Source of the DNA: Dendrophyllia cribrosa
Taxonomy: Eukaryota; Cnidaria; Anthozoa; Scleractinia; Dendrophylliidae
Assembly (NCBI GenBank): GCA_024195265.1
Contig: JAJLRJ010000008.1
Coordinates: 43,032,953-43,096,952, forward strand
Length of the DNA: 64,000 nucleotides
Direction of reading: 5' to 3'
Shown: piece after piece, positions 43,699 to 56,800 of the stretch
Numbering within the stretch: position 1 is the stretch's first letter
Layout: every line of letters starts with the position of its first letter
Notes under the pieces: generated by a model
Seen by the model: only the letters and a program-made list of their open reading frames with translations
What the model was told of the DNA's origin: nothing
Databases searched by the model: none
Translations under genes and position numbers: made by a program

Positions 43699-45271
43699 GC
43701 CTGTGTCACCCAGGGTATATTTGGTACAGATTTCACAAATTTTACTAATATTTCTGTAATGTAATGATCACTCAATTGTCTCCCATTGGAGCCAATATCA
43801 AAAGAATATTATTGTTCGTGAATATCTGTATTTTAAGTATCAGAGTTTGCTGCCTCCATTTATTGATGGCAACTCAATATTTGACTTGGCAAATATTGCC
43901 ACAAATCAAATCAATAAAGAATGTTTTACACCTGTAGAATGTACCTGTTTTTGCTCTCAAAAGTTTGGGTTTGACTTCTCCTTTCTATATATAATGGTAA
44001 TACAACTAAGTGGAGTCCAATTCTGTCTGTAATCATATACTACAAGTGATTAACAAAATTGGACGACACGAAGTCCTATTATCATTTAATCATAACCATT
44101 ACGATTTCCAGGAACAATTTAACATAAAAAAATGAGATGAAGAAATTCCAGAGAATAACTTGAAGAAAGGCTTTTTATCAATCAAAAGCATAAAAACAAT
44201 TTCATCACTGCAAAACTGGCATTGAAATATGCATAAAATGATGTGATGTGATTGGTTCATTTAGTCAAAAGCATTAAATCTGATTGGCTCGTGAAACTGT
44301 CCGATTAAAAATAATCTGCCTGATTGGATTATCCACAGACTCAAACATTAGAACTAAACTTCATGTCTTAATAATTGACTCTGGGAGTAAAAGGGTTTAA
44401 GTCTCTTTTCACACAGCTATGTTGTTGCCATGGTAATCAGATAGGCATAAGTCTGTGTAGGAAGGTGTTGATCCATGTTGTCTTTGTAATCCCTTTTGGC
44501 CTTTTAAATTGTGAATTTGCAGTTGCAGAACAGCAAGGGAATAGAGGATCAGAGCATTAATTTTAATGAAGTATTTTCCACAGATCAAATTTATATGGCA
44601 GGTCACATACTTTCTGCTTATTATAAAGAAAACATGCCTTTTTCAAGTTGAAAATGAAAACAGAGACTTACAGAAAGAGTGAATTCAGATTAAGGTTGAA
44701 AGTTAACCAACACAGAAACAAAAGAAGTTTCATTCAAAAAGTCTGAGTCTACTTACAGATCACAGAGGTATGAAATACAAAATGAGTTAACCTGGAAGCT
44801 GATCAAGGGTTAATTCCAACTCTGATTCAAAATGTCAACAGCAAGACATAATTTTTCATGTTAGCTGCAACGATTCTTGAATTATTTTGGCAGCCTCGCC
44901 TAAGGGCACAACTGGCCCGCTATTATGAAAGGGGACAAGGCCCTGAGTACGAAGTTAAAAAAATACTTTTCATCCACATTCTCCCCAGTCCCCTTCCCAA
45001 CCCTTATTTTCTGCCCAGACCCTCCCCAACCCTTCAATTAAGATCCATCTCATTACCACCTGAAAGTCACCCAGTTGACAATAAACTGTTTTAGACAGCC
45101 GACTGTTATAATTAGTTTTACATTTTTATGCAATAACATAGGCTACTTTTGATATATTAAAAAAAAAAACTTTGAATGCAGAGGTCCACACGACTCGGAA
45201 ATTAAACTTGCTGGAAGTTGCCGAAACTTCCTTGTGAAAGATCTTGTGCCAGGCATCACTTGAATGTGAAA

Positions 45272-45386
45272 ATACAAAACTGAATGCAAGCCCTGGCCTT
45301 GAGGAAGACTAATACTATTAGTCGAAATATTGGCCATTAATAAATCTGCCCTTTGCTGTAGTGCCAGCCTTGCATTCAGTTTTGTA
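45272..45386. mobile_element. Small inverted-repeat element
   Basis: CTGAATGCAAGCCCTGGCC mirrored by GTGCCAGCCTTGCATTCAG. Centre has GAGGAAGACTAATACTATTA. Confidence 0.5.
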
Positions 45387-45579
45387 TTGTCGATATATTG
45401 AAATTCAACTTGATAGGCCTCGAAAGTAGCCTATTCATTTGTATGATTTGTAACAAACTCCTTTATTCGCATTTCACTTAAATGAACAGTTCCTTGGCAG
45501 AATTTAAACAAGATTTATTCCGTGACAGCAGGATAACAAGCCTGCTAATCACACACTGTACATATCACTTTAACAAGTG

Positions 45580-45915
45580 TATTCTTGGTTTGCAAATGAC
45601 ATCATCAAAATTCAGACTTAATTAGTCAATGCAATTCAGATAAGCCATGAAAATAAACAAAATTGCATCAGTTGAAAGTTCCTTTAGCAGATGCTTATAA
45701 ACTGATTTAATGGAACTTAGTGAATCCAATGTTTTGTGATGAGAGTGGGACACCAAGATGGCCGCTTCATACATTTTAACTGAAAATGTCCCGTGAACAA
45801 AATGCCCTTGCGCTTCAAAATTTGGTCCAGATGTGTACTTTTAGACTCTTCACAATTCCATAAATATTTTGGAATCAAAATCTGTTTTTAATGCTTCTGA
45901 ATTTTGATAGGACTT
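45580..45915 (-). mobile_element. Decayed relative of the element at 27775, in antisense
   Basis: Shares GGGACACCAAGATGGCCGC, AAATTTGGTCCAGATGTGTA and CACAATTCCATAAATATTTT in order. Ends read TTGGTTTGCAA / TTGCAAACCAA. Confidence 0.6.
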
Positions 45916-47131
45916 ACTTGCAAACCAAGAATTGTTTCATCAATAAAATAATTAATAAACTGTAGGGATTTAGTTAACTGGCAAACTGTATTTCTAGAAT
46001 TTAGTAACAATATTTAAAATAGTGATCTCTATATTTTAAGTACTGATTCATTGGCAACAGAGCTTGCTACTGCAAGAGGAGCATGCTGGGTTAGTGTTTA
46101 AAAATCACTTATTTTGTAATCAGAGCCCATGTTATGAAATTATTAGTGCCTCAGCAAAACTCCAGACCAGGGTTCAAAGCTTGATTGATATCAACTTACA
46201 ATCCAGTTGATTAACTTGTCAAAATGAAGCTCATTGCTCTTCAGTTTCAATGTTGACTTTTTCGTTTTTGACAAGAAGAATGAAACCCCTGGTTGATCCT
46301 GTTAATCAGCTTTAGAACAACTTGACCAAGATGTCGGCCCCCTTAAACTGGATCTTAGGGCCCAGAGAGGGACTCCCATATAGAGCTGATGCGGGTGACG
46401 ATTGGAAATTTTGAATGGAACCCACAAAAGGTATCAGAAAACAGTTTTGTGGATGTGGCTCAGATTAATTTTTCCCCTAATACTCGAGTTCCAGCTTGCT
46501 GACCAGACAGTTGCATACTTGGCAAAGTTTACTTATTTAGTTAGCAAAAGGCTCGCCTTCGGCATTGCTCATCGGGCAAGTAGGGAAAAGTTACTTACCC
46601 GACTGGAAAATCTACTCATTCTGGACAGCTGGAAGGGACTTTTTTAAGCCCTGAATGAGATTCCAGTTCTTTCTAAAAAGTTGTTACTGTGAGCAATTTT
46701 TTGTTTATAAAAGGCATCAGAATAACTTTGACAGGAATCCTTTTCCATTCAACACTGTTAGCAGTACCAAACCACAAATGTTTACCTCGTAAGGGTACAT
46801 TGATCACCCACGTCACTTTCATATGGGTCTCCCTCCCCCCTGAATTTTTAAGATCCAGTTGGTGGTTATCAGGAATTATTAAAAACATTGTTTAGTGTTT
46901 AAAAACCCAACTGCTGCTATCTGCAGCATTTCATTCGGCTCACAATGTGGCAATTTCTGTAAGTCAGAGATATGTTTGCTGTACTGTGTGTAGGGATAAA
47001 CTGCCAGCCAAGCAATGCAGGTCAACACAACATTGGATAAATCGAACAGACACAACAGTACTGTACATGCGTATGCTGGATTACATCAGCAGCTGCTTGA
47101 AGACCCTAAATTGGCCATCATTATTACCACT
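45916..47131. other. Intergenic stretch without supported features
   Basis: Only short frames without domains. It separates the rabaptin-side repeats from the histone-like gene, whose 3' end is at 47132. Confidence 0.35.
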
Positions 47132-47830
47132 TTACTTCTTTCGCTTAGATCTTCTTTTCGTGCAAGGCGAGATAAAAATTATTTCTGGAGGCGAGCGGCA
47201 AAACTTGACTTTCCTGGCAGTACTCTTTCGTCTCAGTTTCGCAATAACTTTTTTTTTCTTTGGTCGTTTTAATATGGCCTTTAACGCGGTAGATTTTTCA
47301 GCACTCTCAAACTGGTCGTCTTTTATTAACGCTTTCTGAGCGAAAGGCACAACAAGCTTAGTATTTCGCTGTCGTTTGTTGGTCACAGTCTTGAGTGAGT
47401 TTTCGAAAGCAGGCAGGCAATGGAATTCGCTGGCCAGTGAAGAAATGTTACGCAACTTTGCCTCTTTTGTGGTGACAGGCTTTTTCTTGTTGCGAGGATT
47501 TACTGCTGACACCTTTTTTAACTTTTCCGGTATCACAAATGACCCGTTCAATCCAACTCCGCTGGCGTGAACAAGCAAACCAGAATTTAAAGCTTTCATT
47601 ATGGCGGCCTTTACCATTTCGTTTGTCTCTTCAATTAAACTCCCCTCCACGTACTTCAAGATACTTTGCCTTGACGCTCCATGACCATTCCCTTCAGTTA
47701 GCACTTTAACGGCCTCGAGTACGTATGGAACATAATCTCGATTCTTTCGTTTTCTTGAAGTGGGAGACATGTTTCCAACACGTGAAGAAATCACACGTGC
47801 AACCTCGCTTTTTTCGTGCGCGCTGCTCAT
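47132..47830 (-). CDS. Linker histone H1-like protein, single exon
   Basis: A 232-residue intronless frame. Residues about 33-105 match the winged-helix globular domain of H1/H5: DYVPYVLEAVKVLTEGNGHG, ASRQSILKYVEG, AAIMKALNSGLLVHASGVGL and NGSFVI, the last being the usual GxxGSF end of the domain. The rest is very rich in Lys and Arg (KRPKKKK, KLRRKS, KRRSKRKK), as in H1 tails, but has few AKP repeats and keeps acidic and hydrophobic patches, so it is not a typical somatic H1. H1 proteins bind linker DNA at nucleosomes. A second in-frame Met (start at 47770, MSPTSRKRK) would also keep the whole domain. No histone 3' stem-loop was seen after the stop, which fits a polyadenylated variant. Another winged-helix chromatin protein is possible. 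Confidence 0.7.
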   Translation of the reverse strand: MSSAHEKSEVARVISSRVGNMSPTSRKRKNRDYVPYVLEAVKVLTEGNGHGASRQSILKYVEGSLIEETNEMVKAAIMKALNSGLLVHASGVGLNGSFVIPEKLKKVSAVNPRNKKKPVTTKEAKLRNISSLASEFHCLPAFENSLKTVTNKRQRNTKLVVPFAQKALIKDDQFESAEKSTALKAILKRPKKKKVIAKLRRKSTARKVKFCRSPPEIIFISPCTKRRSKRKK

Positions 47831-47852
47831 GTGACGTGATCAGGTTACTCGG

Positions 47853-47860
47853 TGACGTCA
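47853..47860. promoter_or_regulatory. CRE-type palindrome TGACGTCA upstream of the histone-like gene
   Basis: Perfect TGACGTCA 23 bases upstream of the ATG, with GTGACGTGATC beside it. This octamer also occurs in transposon ends of this window, so it may be fortuitous. Confidence 0.4.
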
Positions 47861-47861
47861 T

Positions 47862-49570
47862 AGAATTATTTAATTTATTAAATAATCATTAATTAATCAA
47901 TGAATTAATTAAAATGTATTTATTCATTAAAAGTAGTTTAGAAAAGCTCAGAAATCAATTTTTATCATAAAAATGACGTGTGTAAATGTTTACATGCTTC
48001 TGAGCACAATTTGTTTTTGCTTACTCTGTTTTTAAATGGAGAACAACATGGAAAATTTCCGGGTGAATGTAAAAGTCTACACAATCAAACCTCAATTTTT
48101 GTGGACTGAATGAAAATGCCAAAAACCTCGGCTTATTAAAGTAAGTTTTTTATCTTTGCGGCGATAAGTTTACTCGTGACCACGTCACGCTAAAATGTCA
48201 CAAACCAAGGGTTTTTTTTACGGAAATTGTACCTATTATAAAACGATCGACATGCAGACTACATTAAATACAGCAGTAAAATGGCAGACAATCGTGTCTG
48301 TAAAGACTTCAATTCACAATTGAAAAACAAACTGAACAAGCATGCGACTGAACAGAGCGAAAAGCTATCCATTTTAAAAGTACAATCAAGCCAGTCTTAC
48401 AAAAATTAATACATTTGGAAACAAATTAACGTTAAAAAAAACGTTACCTGCACTCGATGTGTTGCTCGTTTTAGTTCCTGCAGCCGCAATGGTGAGATTT
48501 TTCGGTTCCAATCCGCTTCAAACAATGTTAAGGAACATTTTCAAGAAAGCATAAAGCATATACCATATTTCAAAGCCAATTATTAGAAGACATTTTCAGA
48601 AAATTGTGCTTATTTGTTTTCTGCAGAAAAAGCGGTTTGAACAGCTTTGCCAAGGTGAACTTTCATTCAGCTTCGCCAGGGTGCGATACGCGGCAACATT
48701 TTTCGCGCCTTTTTTCGTTCAGTCATGTGATCAATTCTTTTATCTTTTCCTTTCGCTGTTGTGAAAGAATTTGTTAATGCTTTTAGCTGTACATCTATCG
48801 AGTTATGGATGCACGCGGGAAGTTTTACGAGCACGAAAGTAGCGTAAGAGCTGCTCGAGGCGATAGCCGAGAGCAACTCTAGCTTCACGAGAGTGACTTT
48901 GTTCACTTACCATTTCAACAGACGCACGGCAAAATGGATTCTGTTTGTTAAATGTAACAAATACACAATGGTCATTTGATAGGTTTAATTTTATTGCCGC
49001 TAAAAAGCTTTAAAATTGAAATAATAATCAGCAAGTTGGGTTTCGCGAAAGCTAAAATGAAATTTCCTCCTTCCTATAAAAGACTTCATGAAGTACCTTC
49101 AATATTTAAATTTTGTCCTCTTCGCTTCTCGGTACTTGATGTCATTTTTTTTCCCTGTTTTATATATTAGTTATGTTTGTTTTTTGACGAAAACGCACGT
49201 GTCATCACTGTTCCTTGAGTCAGGCACGATAAAATGTTGTTTCGTCGTGAGTATCGAGAATTTAAAATGCTTGATGCTTCTCATAACTTCCGCCATTTAC
49301 GTTTGTGATGTTTCTTTGTTGCTATTTATCGGAAGCTCATTCTTATTTCCTTAGCCAATGTTGTTCAGTTTGTCTAAAGAAGCCCTGAAAAAAGAAATGA
49401 AAAGCGCGTCGCGGTAAGTAAAACAGCAATGGGACAATGTCGGATGTTGGATTTTTACTGCCACTCACGCAAGCTAATAATGAAAGATCTAAAATACCAA
49501 AGGAAGCTAACAATAAATAAACGGAAGTGTTCTGAGGTGGCACAAATCTATAAGGAAAATACGAAGGCAA
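47862..49570. other. Spacer upstream of the histone-like gene, no supported genes
   Basis: A very AT-rich stretch (47870-47940) is followed by unstructured sequence. A minus-strand AG..GT bounded segment near 48480 could be a small exon but has no supporting similarity. Confidence 0.35.
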
Positions 49571-49577
49571 GGAAAAC

Positions 49578-49717
49578 GGGTGTCAGTAAAACGCGGGGTC
49601 GGGGTGGGATTAGGTCTAGGATTAGGTATGGGATTAAATATAATCCCTTTACCTAATCCTAACACTATGCCTAATCCTAGACCTAATCCCACCCCGACCC
49701 CGCGTTTTACTGTCACC
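49578..49717. mobile_element. Near-perfect 140-bp foldback with telomere-like ATTAGG words
   Basis: The left arm GTCAGTAAAACGCGGGGTCG then GGGTGGGATTAGGTCTAGG is matched almost base for base on the right. ATTAGG/CCTAAT occurs six or more times. Confidence 0.85.
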
Positions 49718-50027
49718 CAAGGAAAACGTCACTTGAAAAAAAAAACAGAATTTATAATTGGTCCAATTTGTTAAATTTGTCTAATGTGAATAAATTGTCA
49801 AGGAGCAAACTTCATAGGACCGGCACCCGTCTTGTGTCCACCTTCTCGACAAAACCACGTTAAAGAATTGTACCAAAATGTAAAACGCACGTGCAGAGGC
49901 TTTTTTTTCGCTCATTAAACCTATTGTTTTTTGCCGTTCTCGCTGCTTTCTCCCGTGGAATGCTTGAGGTGCTGTTACAAGTTCTAATTTTTCGTGAAAC
50001 TTATCTCGTAAAAAAAGGCGAGAAACA

Positions 50028-50061
50028 CCCCCCCCCCCCCCCCCAAAAAAAAAAAAAAAAA
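50028..50061. repeat. Poly-C followed by poly-A
   Basis: 17 C then 17 A. Confidence 0.85.
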
Positions 50062-50739
50062 GAGGAAAGATTGTGTGACGAGTCCAAAGGACGTCTGCGT
50101 AGGAGGCTACAAAGCAAAGTGAAGCCAGTAATTTATAAACACACCGTACCTTGCTTCAAGTACCTGTTGCTCTAATCTCTCCTGTTTGAATAAAAGGTAA
50201 AATGTCAGTAACTACTTACAAAATGATCTCACATCGCGCAGAATAACGAACAGAACTTGTTACTTTGTTGGAATGTTAGGGGCCATTGCCGGCATGCAAC
50301 CCAACCTCTCCAGTCAAATCAAAAATTCCATCTCTCCCACATCGCTAAAATTTTGCAGTGCATGCTCCCCCGAGCTTCGCGAGGTTCTGCGAGACACGTA
50401 TTTCTAGTATGAATATAATATAGTATGGTCTATGTAGTGCAGTGTTTTTTAAAACTGTTAGATCACTTGTCTGAAGACATGTTAGTTGGGAGAAAACAGC
50501 AAAACTTACAAAAAATGTATGGACCTTTATCGATGTATGCATTCGTATTACATTATTAGTGACAACTTTACAATGAAGAACGCAATTAAGGCGGTCTATA
50601 TGTTAAAGTTGGTCTACCCTGTAAGTCTGTGCGGTCTCATACAGTCTCTGTACATGAAAGGACCAAAAAGACTAAAAAAAAAACAAAGATCTCCCAGTAT
50701 AAACAAAGCTGTAACACAATAATCTTAACAACAATTTAC

Positions 50740-50872
50740 GAAATGATGTTACTCAACTCACATGCACCCCTCCCCTCTATTCACACGCACCCCTCCCTTA
50801 TACCCACACAAAACCCTCCCCATTACTCACACACACCCCTCCCCTCTACTCACACGCACCCCTCCCCTGTAC
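50740..50872. repeat. Short C-rich tandem repeat downstream of TBL2
   Basis: CACCCCTCCC-type units with ACTCACACGCACCCCTCCCC repeated several times, ending at the TBL2 stop region. Confidence 0.6.
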
Positions 50873-53800
50873 TAAGTATACGGCGTTACCTTGACGTTTT
50901 CATTCCTTGCACGGTATATTCGTCCTTGCAGGTCTTCAATCTGAACCTTGATTCCAGCCGCGTTATGCCACACTCGGATCTGACGGTCCGCACCGCCTGC
51001 GGTTGCAAGGTAACGAGAGCTGGGGTGCCACGCAATAGCTGTGATGTCATCTGGACAACAATGTATACAAGATGTTAGCACTTTCATAACAAAGACGAAT
51101 TCGGTGAACACTTAACAGAAGGGTGTCATTCATCGGCTTTCTTGTACGCCTGCACCTAGGGGAGGGGGGGGGGGGGGGGGGGGGGTGCTCCATATAAAAG
51201 TAATGTTCGTTATCTCTAAAGTGCCAGTTCGATCCAATTTTTAAATTTCATTTTTCGTAAGGAAATAGTAAGTAACCTGTCCAAAACGTTTCTCAATCCA
51301 ATTAATTGTAAACGTTTTTTTTTAAGCTGTATGTTTCTCATACTACAGGCCCCTTATGTCTCGGCCTTGAGAGATGCACAGGCCGGCAAATGATCCCGGT
51401 CGGCAAATGATCCCGGCCCGCAAATGATCCCCAAATTGGCCGGCAAATGATCCCTGGACCGGAAATGATCCCCTCGCCAGAAAATAGGAATGGCGTGAAA
51501 TCTACACTTTGGATAATGGATTAAAAACAATTCTCATTAATACTTTAATGGCAGCCCGGAATTGCAGTCTTTTTTCAAATGTTAGCAAAATTCTCTGATT
51601 TTAAATTGTTATATAAAGACAAAAATTGTACAACTGTTGAAGAAGAAGTTCACAGTTCAACCCAACAGTAACAGTAACAGTAACAGTTGGAGGCAAACTG
51701 GAACATGTCTTGTTTTTCATGTCGCACAAGCGATGCGATTTAAAAAAAAACAGTGAAAATTGCATGTGAAGTCGCACGACTTTATTCTGTGATTTTTTCA
51801 GCCATCGAGCTGCCTATGCGAGGCTAGGGTGGCCACGATATAATCCCAAAATGTAATGAAAATGCAATCTAAAAACACTTGAAATGTCCGCTAAATACAG
51901 GTTTCGTGTAACTGACAAAATGGCCTAATGTTGCTGTCCGCGTCCGCTTAATGGCGGGATCCGCTGAATACAGGTTCGATTTACAGTAAATATGGAAAAA
52001 AAAAATTTCGGCACCCACGCTGGTGTCCGCTTGATAGAGGGCGTCCGCTTATGTGGGGTCCTCTTAATACAGGTTTCACTGTAATATAATCGCCCAAACA
52101 CCTGAAGACCATTGATGGGATTGTTGCAAAGTGACCCCGAATTTCACTTCAGGAGTGCATAAAGGGACCTTTTAGATTTTTTTGTCCGAATTTGACAAAA
52201 GCCTGGAACAAAAACAGCAATAATAAAACTTTCCAGTGATTGAACTCCACGCCATTCCTTATTTTACTCGATATCATTTGTGGGAATCATTTCCGGTCCG
52301 GGGATCATTTGCCAGCCTGTACAGAGAACCTCTGGTGCTCAGGGTACATTTTCGCTGGCTATCTTTTGGAACTTCAGGAACAAGAAAATTTAACGACGGC
52401 CGTGCAAATGCGAAAAGTACGGTAGAAAAAAAAAAACGTTTTCCCTCGATTGGATTGAAAACCTGCTTGGACAGGTTACTAAATATATATATATATTTTT
52501 TTTTTTCAAAAAGTGCAAAAAAACGACATTTAAAAATTTGATTGAACTGTTACCGTAAGGGGTAACACCCCAGCCCTAGACTACGATTACCCCTAGACTG
52601 CGATCACCCATAGACTACGATCACCCCTAGAATACGATCACCCATAGACTACGATCACCCCTAGAATACGATCACCCCTAGACCACGATCACCTCTAGAC
52701 TATGATCACCCCTAGACTACGATCACCTCTAGACTACGATCACCCCTAGACTACGATCATCCCTAGACTACGATCACCCCTAGACTACGATCACCCCTAG
52801 AATACGATCACTCCTAGACTATGATCACACCTAGACTATGATCACCCCTAGAATACGATCACCCCTAGAATACGATCAACCCTAGAATACGATCACCCCT
52901 AGAATACGATCACCCCTAGACCACGATCACCCCTTGACTACGATCACCCCTTGACTACGATCACCCCTAGAATACGATCACCCCTAGACTACGATCACCC
53001 CTAGACTATGATCACCCCTAGACCACGATCACCCCTAGACTATGATCATCCCTAGACTATGATCACCCCTAGACTATGATCATCCCTAGACTACGATCAC
53101 CCCTAGACTATGATCACCCCTAGACCATGATCACCCCTAGACTATGATCACCCCTAGACTACGATCAGCCCTAGACTACGATCACCCCTTGACTACGATC
53201 ACCCCTAGAATACGATCACCCCTAGAATACGATCACCCCTAGACTACGATCATCTTTAGACTATGTTCACCCCTTGACTACGATCACTCCCTAGACCCCT
53301 AGTATTAGTTTTAATTGGTATAGAAAATTATGTATATAGTGTAAATATTTATTTTTTTGTAAATTTTATTTTTTGCATTGTTATGTTATTTTATTCGAAG
53401 AAATTAGCTTCACAAGCTACACTTAAATTCGAGTTAAAATAAAGTTTATGTATGTATGTACGATCACTCCTAGAATACGATCACCCCTAGAATACGATCA
53501 CCCCTAGAATACCATCACCCCTAGACTATGATCATCCCTAGACTATGATCATCCCTAGACTACGATCACCCCTAGACTACGATCACCCCTAGACTATGAT
53601 CACCCCTAGACTACGATCACCACTTGACTACGATCATCCCTAGACTATGATCACCTCTAGACTACGATCACCTCTAGACTACGATCACCCCTAGACTATG
53701 ATCACTCCTAGACTATGATCACTCCTAGAATACGATCACCCCTAGACTACGATCACTCCTAGAATACGATCACCCCTAGACTACGATCACTCCTAGATTA

Positions 53801-56800
53801 CGATCACCCCTAGACTATGATCATCCCTAGACTATGATCATCTTTAGACTATGTTCACCCCTTCACTACGATCACTCCCTAGACTATCATCACCCCTGTA
53901 CTACGATCACCCCTAGACTACGATCACCCCTAGACTATGATCACCCCTAGACTGCGATCACCCCTAGACTACGATCACCCCTAGACTACGATCATCCCTA
54001 GACTATGATCACCCCTAGACTACGATCACCCCTAGACTACGATCACCCCTAGACTACGATCACCCCTAGACTATGATCACCCCTAGACTATGATCATCCC
54101 TAGACTACGATCACCCCTAGACTATGATCATCCCTAGAATACGATCACCCCTAGACTATGATCATCCCTAGACTACGATCACCGCTAGACTACGATCATC
54201 CCTAGAATACGATCACCCCTAGACTATGATCATCCCTAGACTACGATCACCCCTAGACTACGATCACCCCTAGACTATGATCACCCCTAGACTACGATCA
54301 CCACTTGACTACGATCATCGCTAGACTATGATCACCCCTAGACTACGATCACCCCTAGACTATGATCATCCCTAGACTACAATCACCCCTAGACTATGAT
54401 CACCCCTAGATTACGATCACCCCTAGACTATGATCATCCCTAGAATAGGATCTCCCCTTGACTACGATCACCCCAAGACTACGATCACCCCTAGACTACG
54501 ATCACCCCTAGACTACGATCACCCCTAGAATACGATCACCCCTAGACCACGATCACTCCTAGACCATGATCACCCCTAGACTATGATCAACCCTGGACTA
54601 CGATCAGCCCTAGACTACGATCACCCCTTGACTACGATCACCCCTAGAATACGATCACCCCTAGAATACGATCACCCCTAGACTACGATCATCTTTAGAC
54701 TATGTTCACCCCTTGACTACGATCACCCCTAGACTATCATCACCCCTGTACTACGATCACCCCTAAACCCCTAGTATTAGTTTTAATTAGTATAGAAAAT
54801 TATGTATATAGTGTAAATATTTATTTTTTTGTAAATTTTATTTTTTGCATCGTTATGTTATTTTATTCGAAGAAATTAGCTTCACAAGCTACACTTAAAT
54901 TCGAGTTAAAATAAAGTTTATGTATGTATGTACGATCACTCCTAGAATACGATCACCCCTAGAATACGATCACCCCTAGACTACGATCATCCCTAGACTA
55001 TGATCATCCCTAGACTACGATCACCCCTAGACTACGATCACCCCTAGACTATGATCACCCCTAGACTACGATCACCACTTGAATACGATCATCCCTAGAC
55101 TATGATCACCCCTAGACTACGATCACCCCTAGACTACGATCACCCCTAGACTATGATCACCCCTAGACTATGATCATCCCTAGACTACGATCACTCCTAG
55201 AATACGATCACCCCTAGACTATGATCACCCCTAGACTACGATCACTCCTAGAATACGATCACCCCTAGACTACGATCACCCCTAGACAACGATCATCCCT
55301 AGACTACGATCATCCCTAGACTATGATCACCCCTAGACTACGATCACCCCTAGACTATGATCATCCCTAGACTACGATCACCCCTAGACTATGATCATCC
55401 CTAGAATACGATCACCCCTAGACTATGATCACCCCTTGACTACGATCACCCCTAGAATACGTTCACCCCTAGACTATGATCATCCCTAGAATACGATCAC
55501 CCCTAGACTATGATCATCCCTAGAATACGATCACCCCTAGACTATGATCATCCCTAGACTACGATCACCCCTAGACTACGATCATCCCTAGAATACGATC
55601 ACCCCTAGACTATGATCATCCCTAGACTACGATCACCCCTAGACTACGATCACCCCTAGACTATGATCACCCCTAGACTACGATCACCACTTGACTACGA
55701 TCATCGCTAGACTATGATCACCCCTAGACTACGATCACCCCTAGACTATGATCATCCCTAGACTACAATCACCCCTAGACTATGATCACCCCTAGATTAC
55801 GATCACCCCTAGACTATGATCATCCCTAGAATACGATCACCCCTTGACTACGATCACCCCAAGACTACGATCACCCCTAGACTACGATCACCCCTAGACT
55901 ACGATCACCCCTAGAATACGATCACCCCTAAACCACGATCACCCCTAGACCATGATCACCCCTAGACTATGATCACCCCTAGACTACGATCACCCCTTGA
56001 CTACGATCACCCCTAGAATACGATCACCCCTAGAATACGATCACCCCTAGACTACGATCATCTTTAGACTATGTTCACCCCTTGACTACGATCACCCCTA
56101 GACTATCATCACCCCTGTACTACGATCACCCCTAGAATACGATCACCCCTAGACTACGATCACCCCTAGACTACGATCATCCCTAGACTATGATCATCCC
56201 TAGACTACGATCATTCCTAGAATACGATCACCCCTAGACTACGATCACCCCTAGACTACGATCATCCCTAGACTATGATCATCCCTAGACTACGATCACC
56301 CCTAGACTATGATCACCCCTAGACTACGATCACCCCTAGACTATGATCATCCCTAGACTACGATCACCCCTAGACTATGATCATCCCTAGAATACGATTA
56401 CCCCTAGACTATGATCACCCCTTGACTACGACCACCCCTAGAATACGATCACCCCTATACTATGATCATCCCTAGAATACGATCACCCCTAGACTATGAT
56501 CATCCCTATACTACGATCACCCCTAGAATACGATCACCCCTAGACTATGATCATCCCTAGACTACGATCACCCCTAGACTACGATCATCCCTAGACTATG
56601 ATCACCCCTAGACTACGATCACCCCTAGACTATGATCATTCCTAGACTATGATCACCCCTAGACTATGATCATTCCTAGACTACGATCACCCCTAGACTA
56701 CGATCACCCCTAGACTATGATCACCCCTAGACTACGATCACCCCTAGACTATGATCATTCCTAGACTACAATCACCCCTAGACTACGATCACCCCTAGAC

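Noticed and set aside
47376..47570. Plus-strand frame opposite the histone-like gene
   Set aside because: Antisense shadow; the minus frame has the domain and the full length.
48480..48515. Missing last exon of TBL2
   Set aside because: AG and GT borders exist on the minus strand but the short peptide does not resemble the expected C-terminus.
50629..51078. Plus-strand gene of about 150 residues
   Set aside because: Overlaps the TBL2 exon in antisense and runs through a C-rich tandem repeat.
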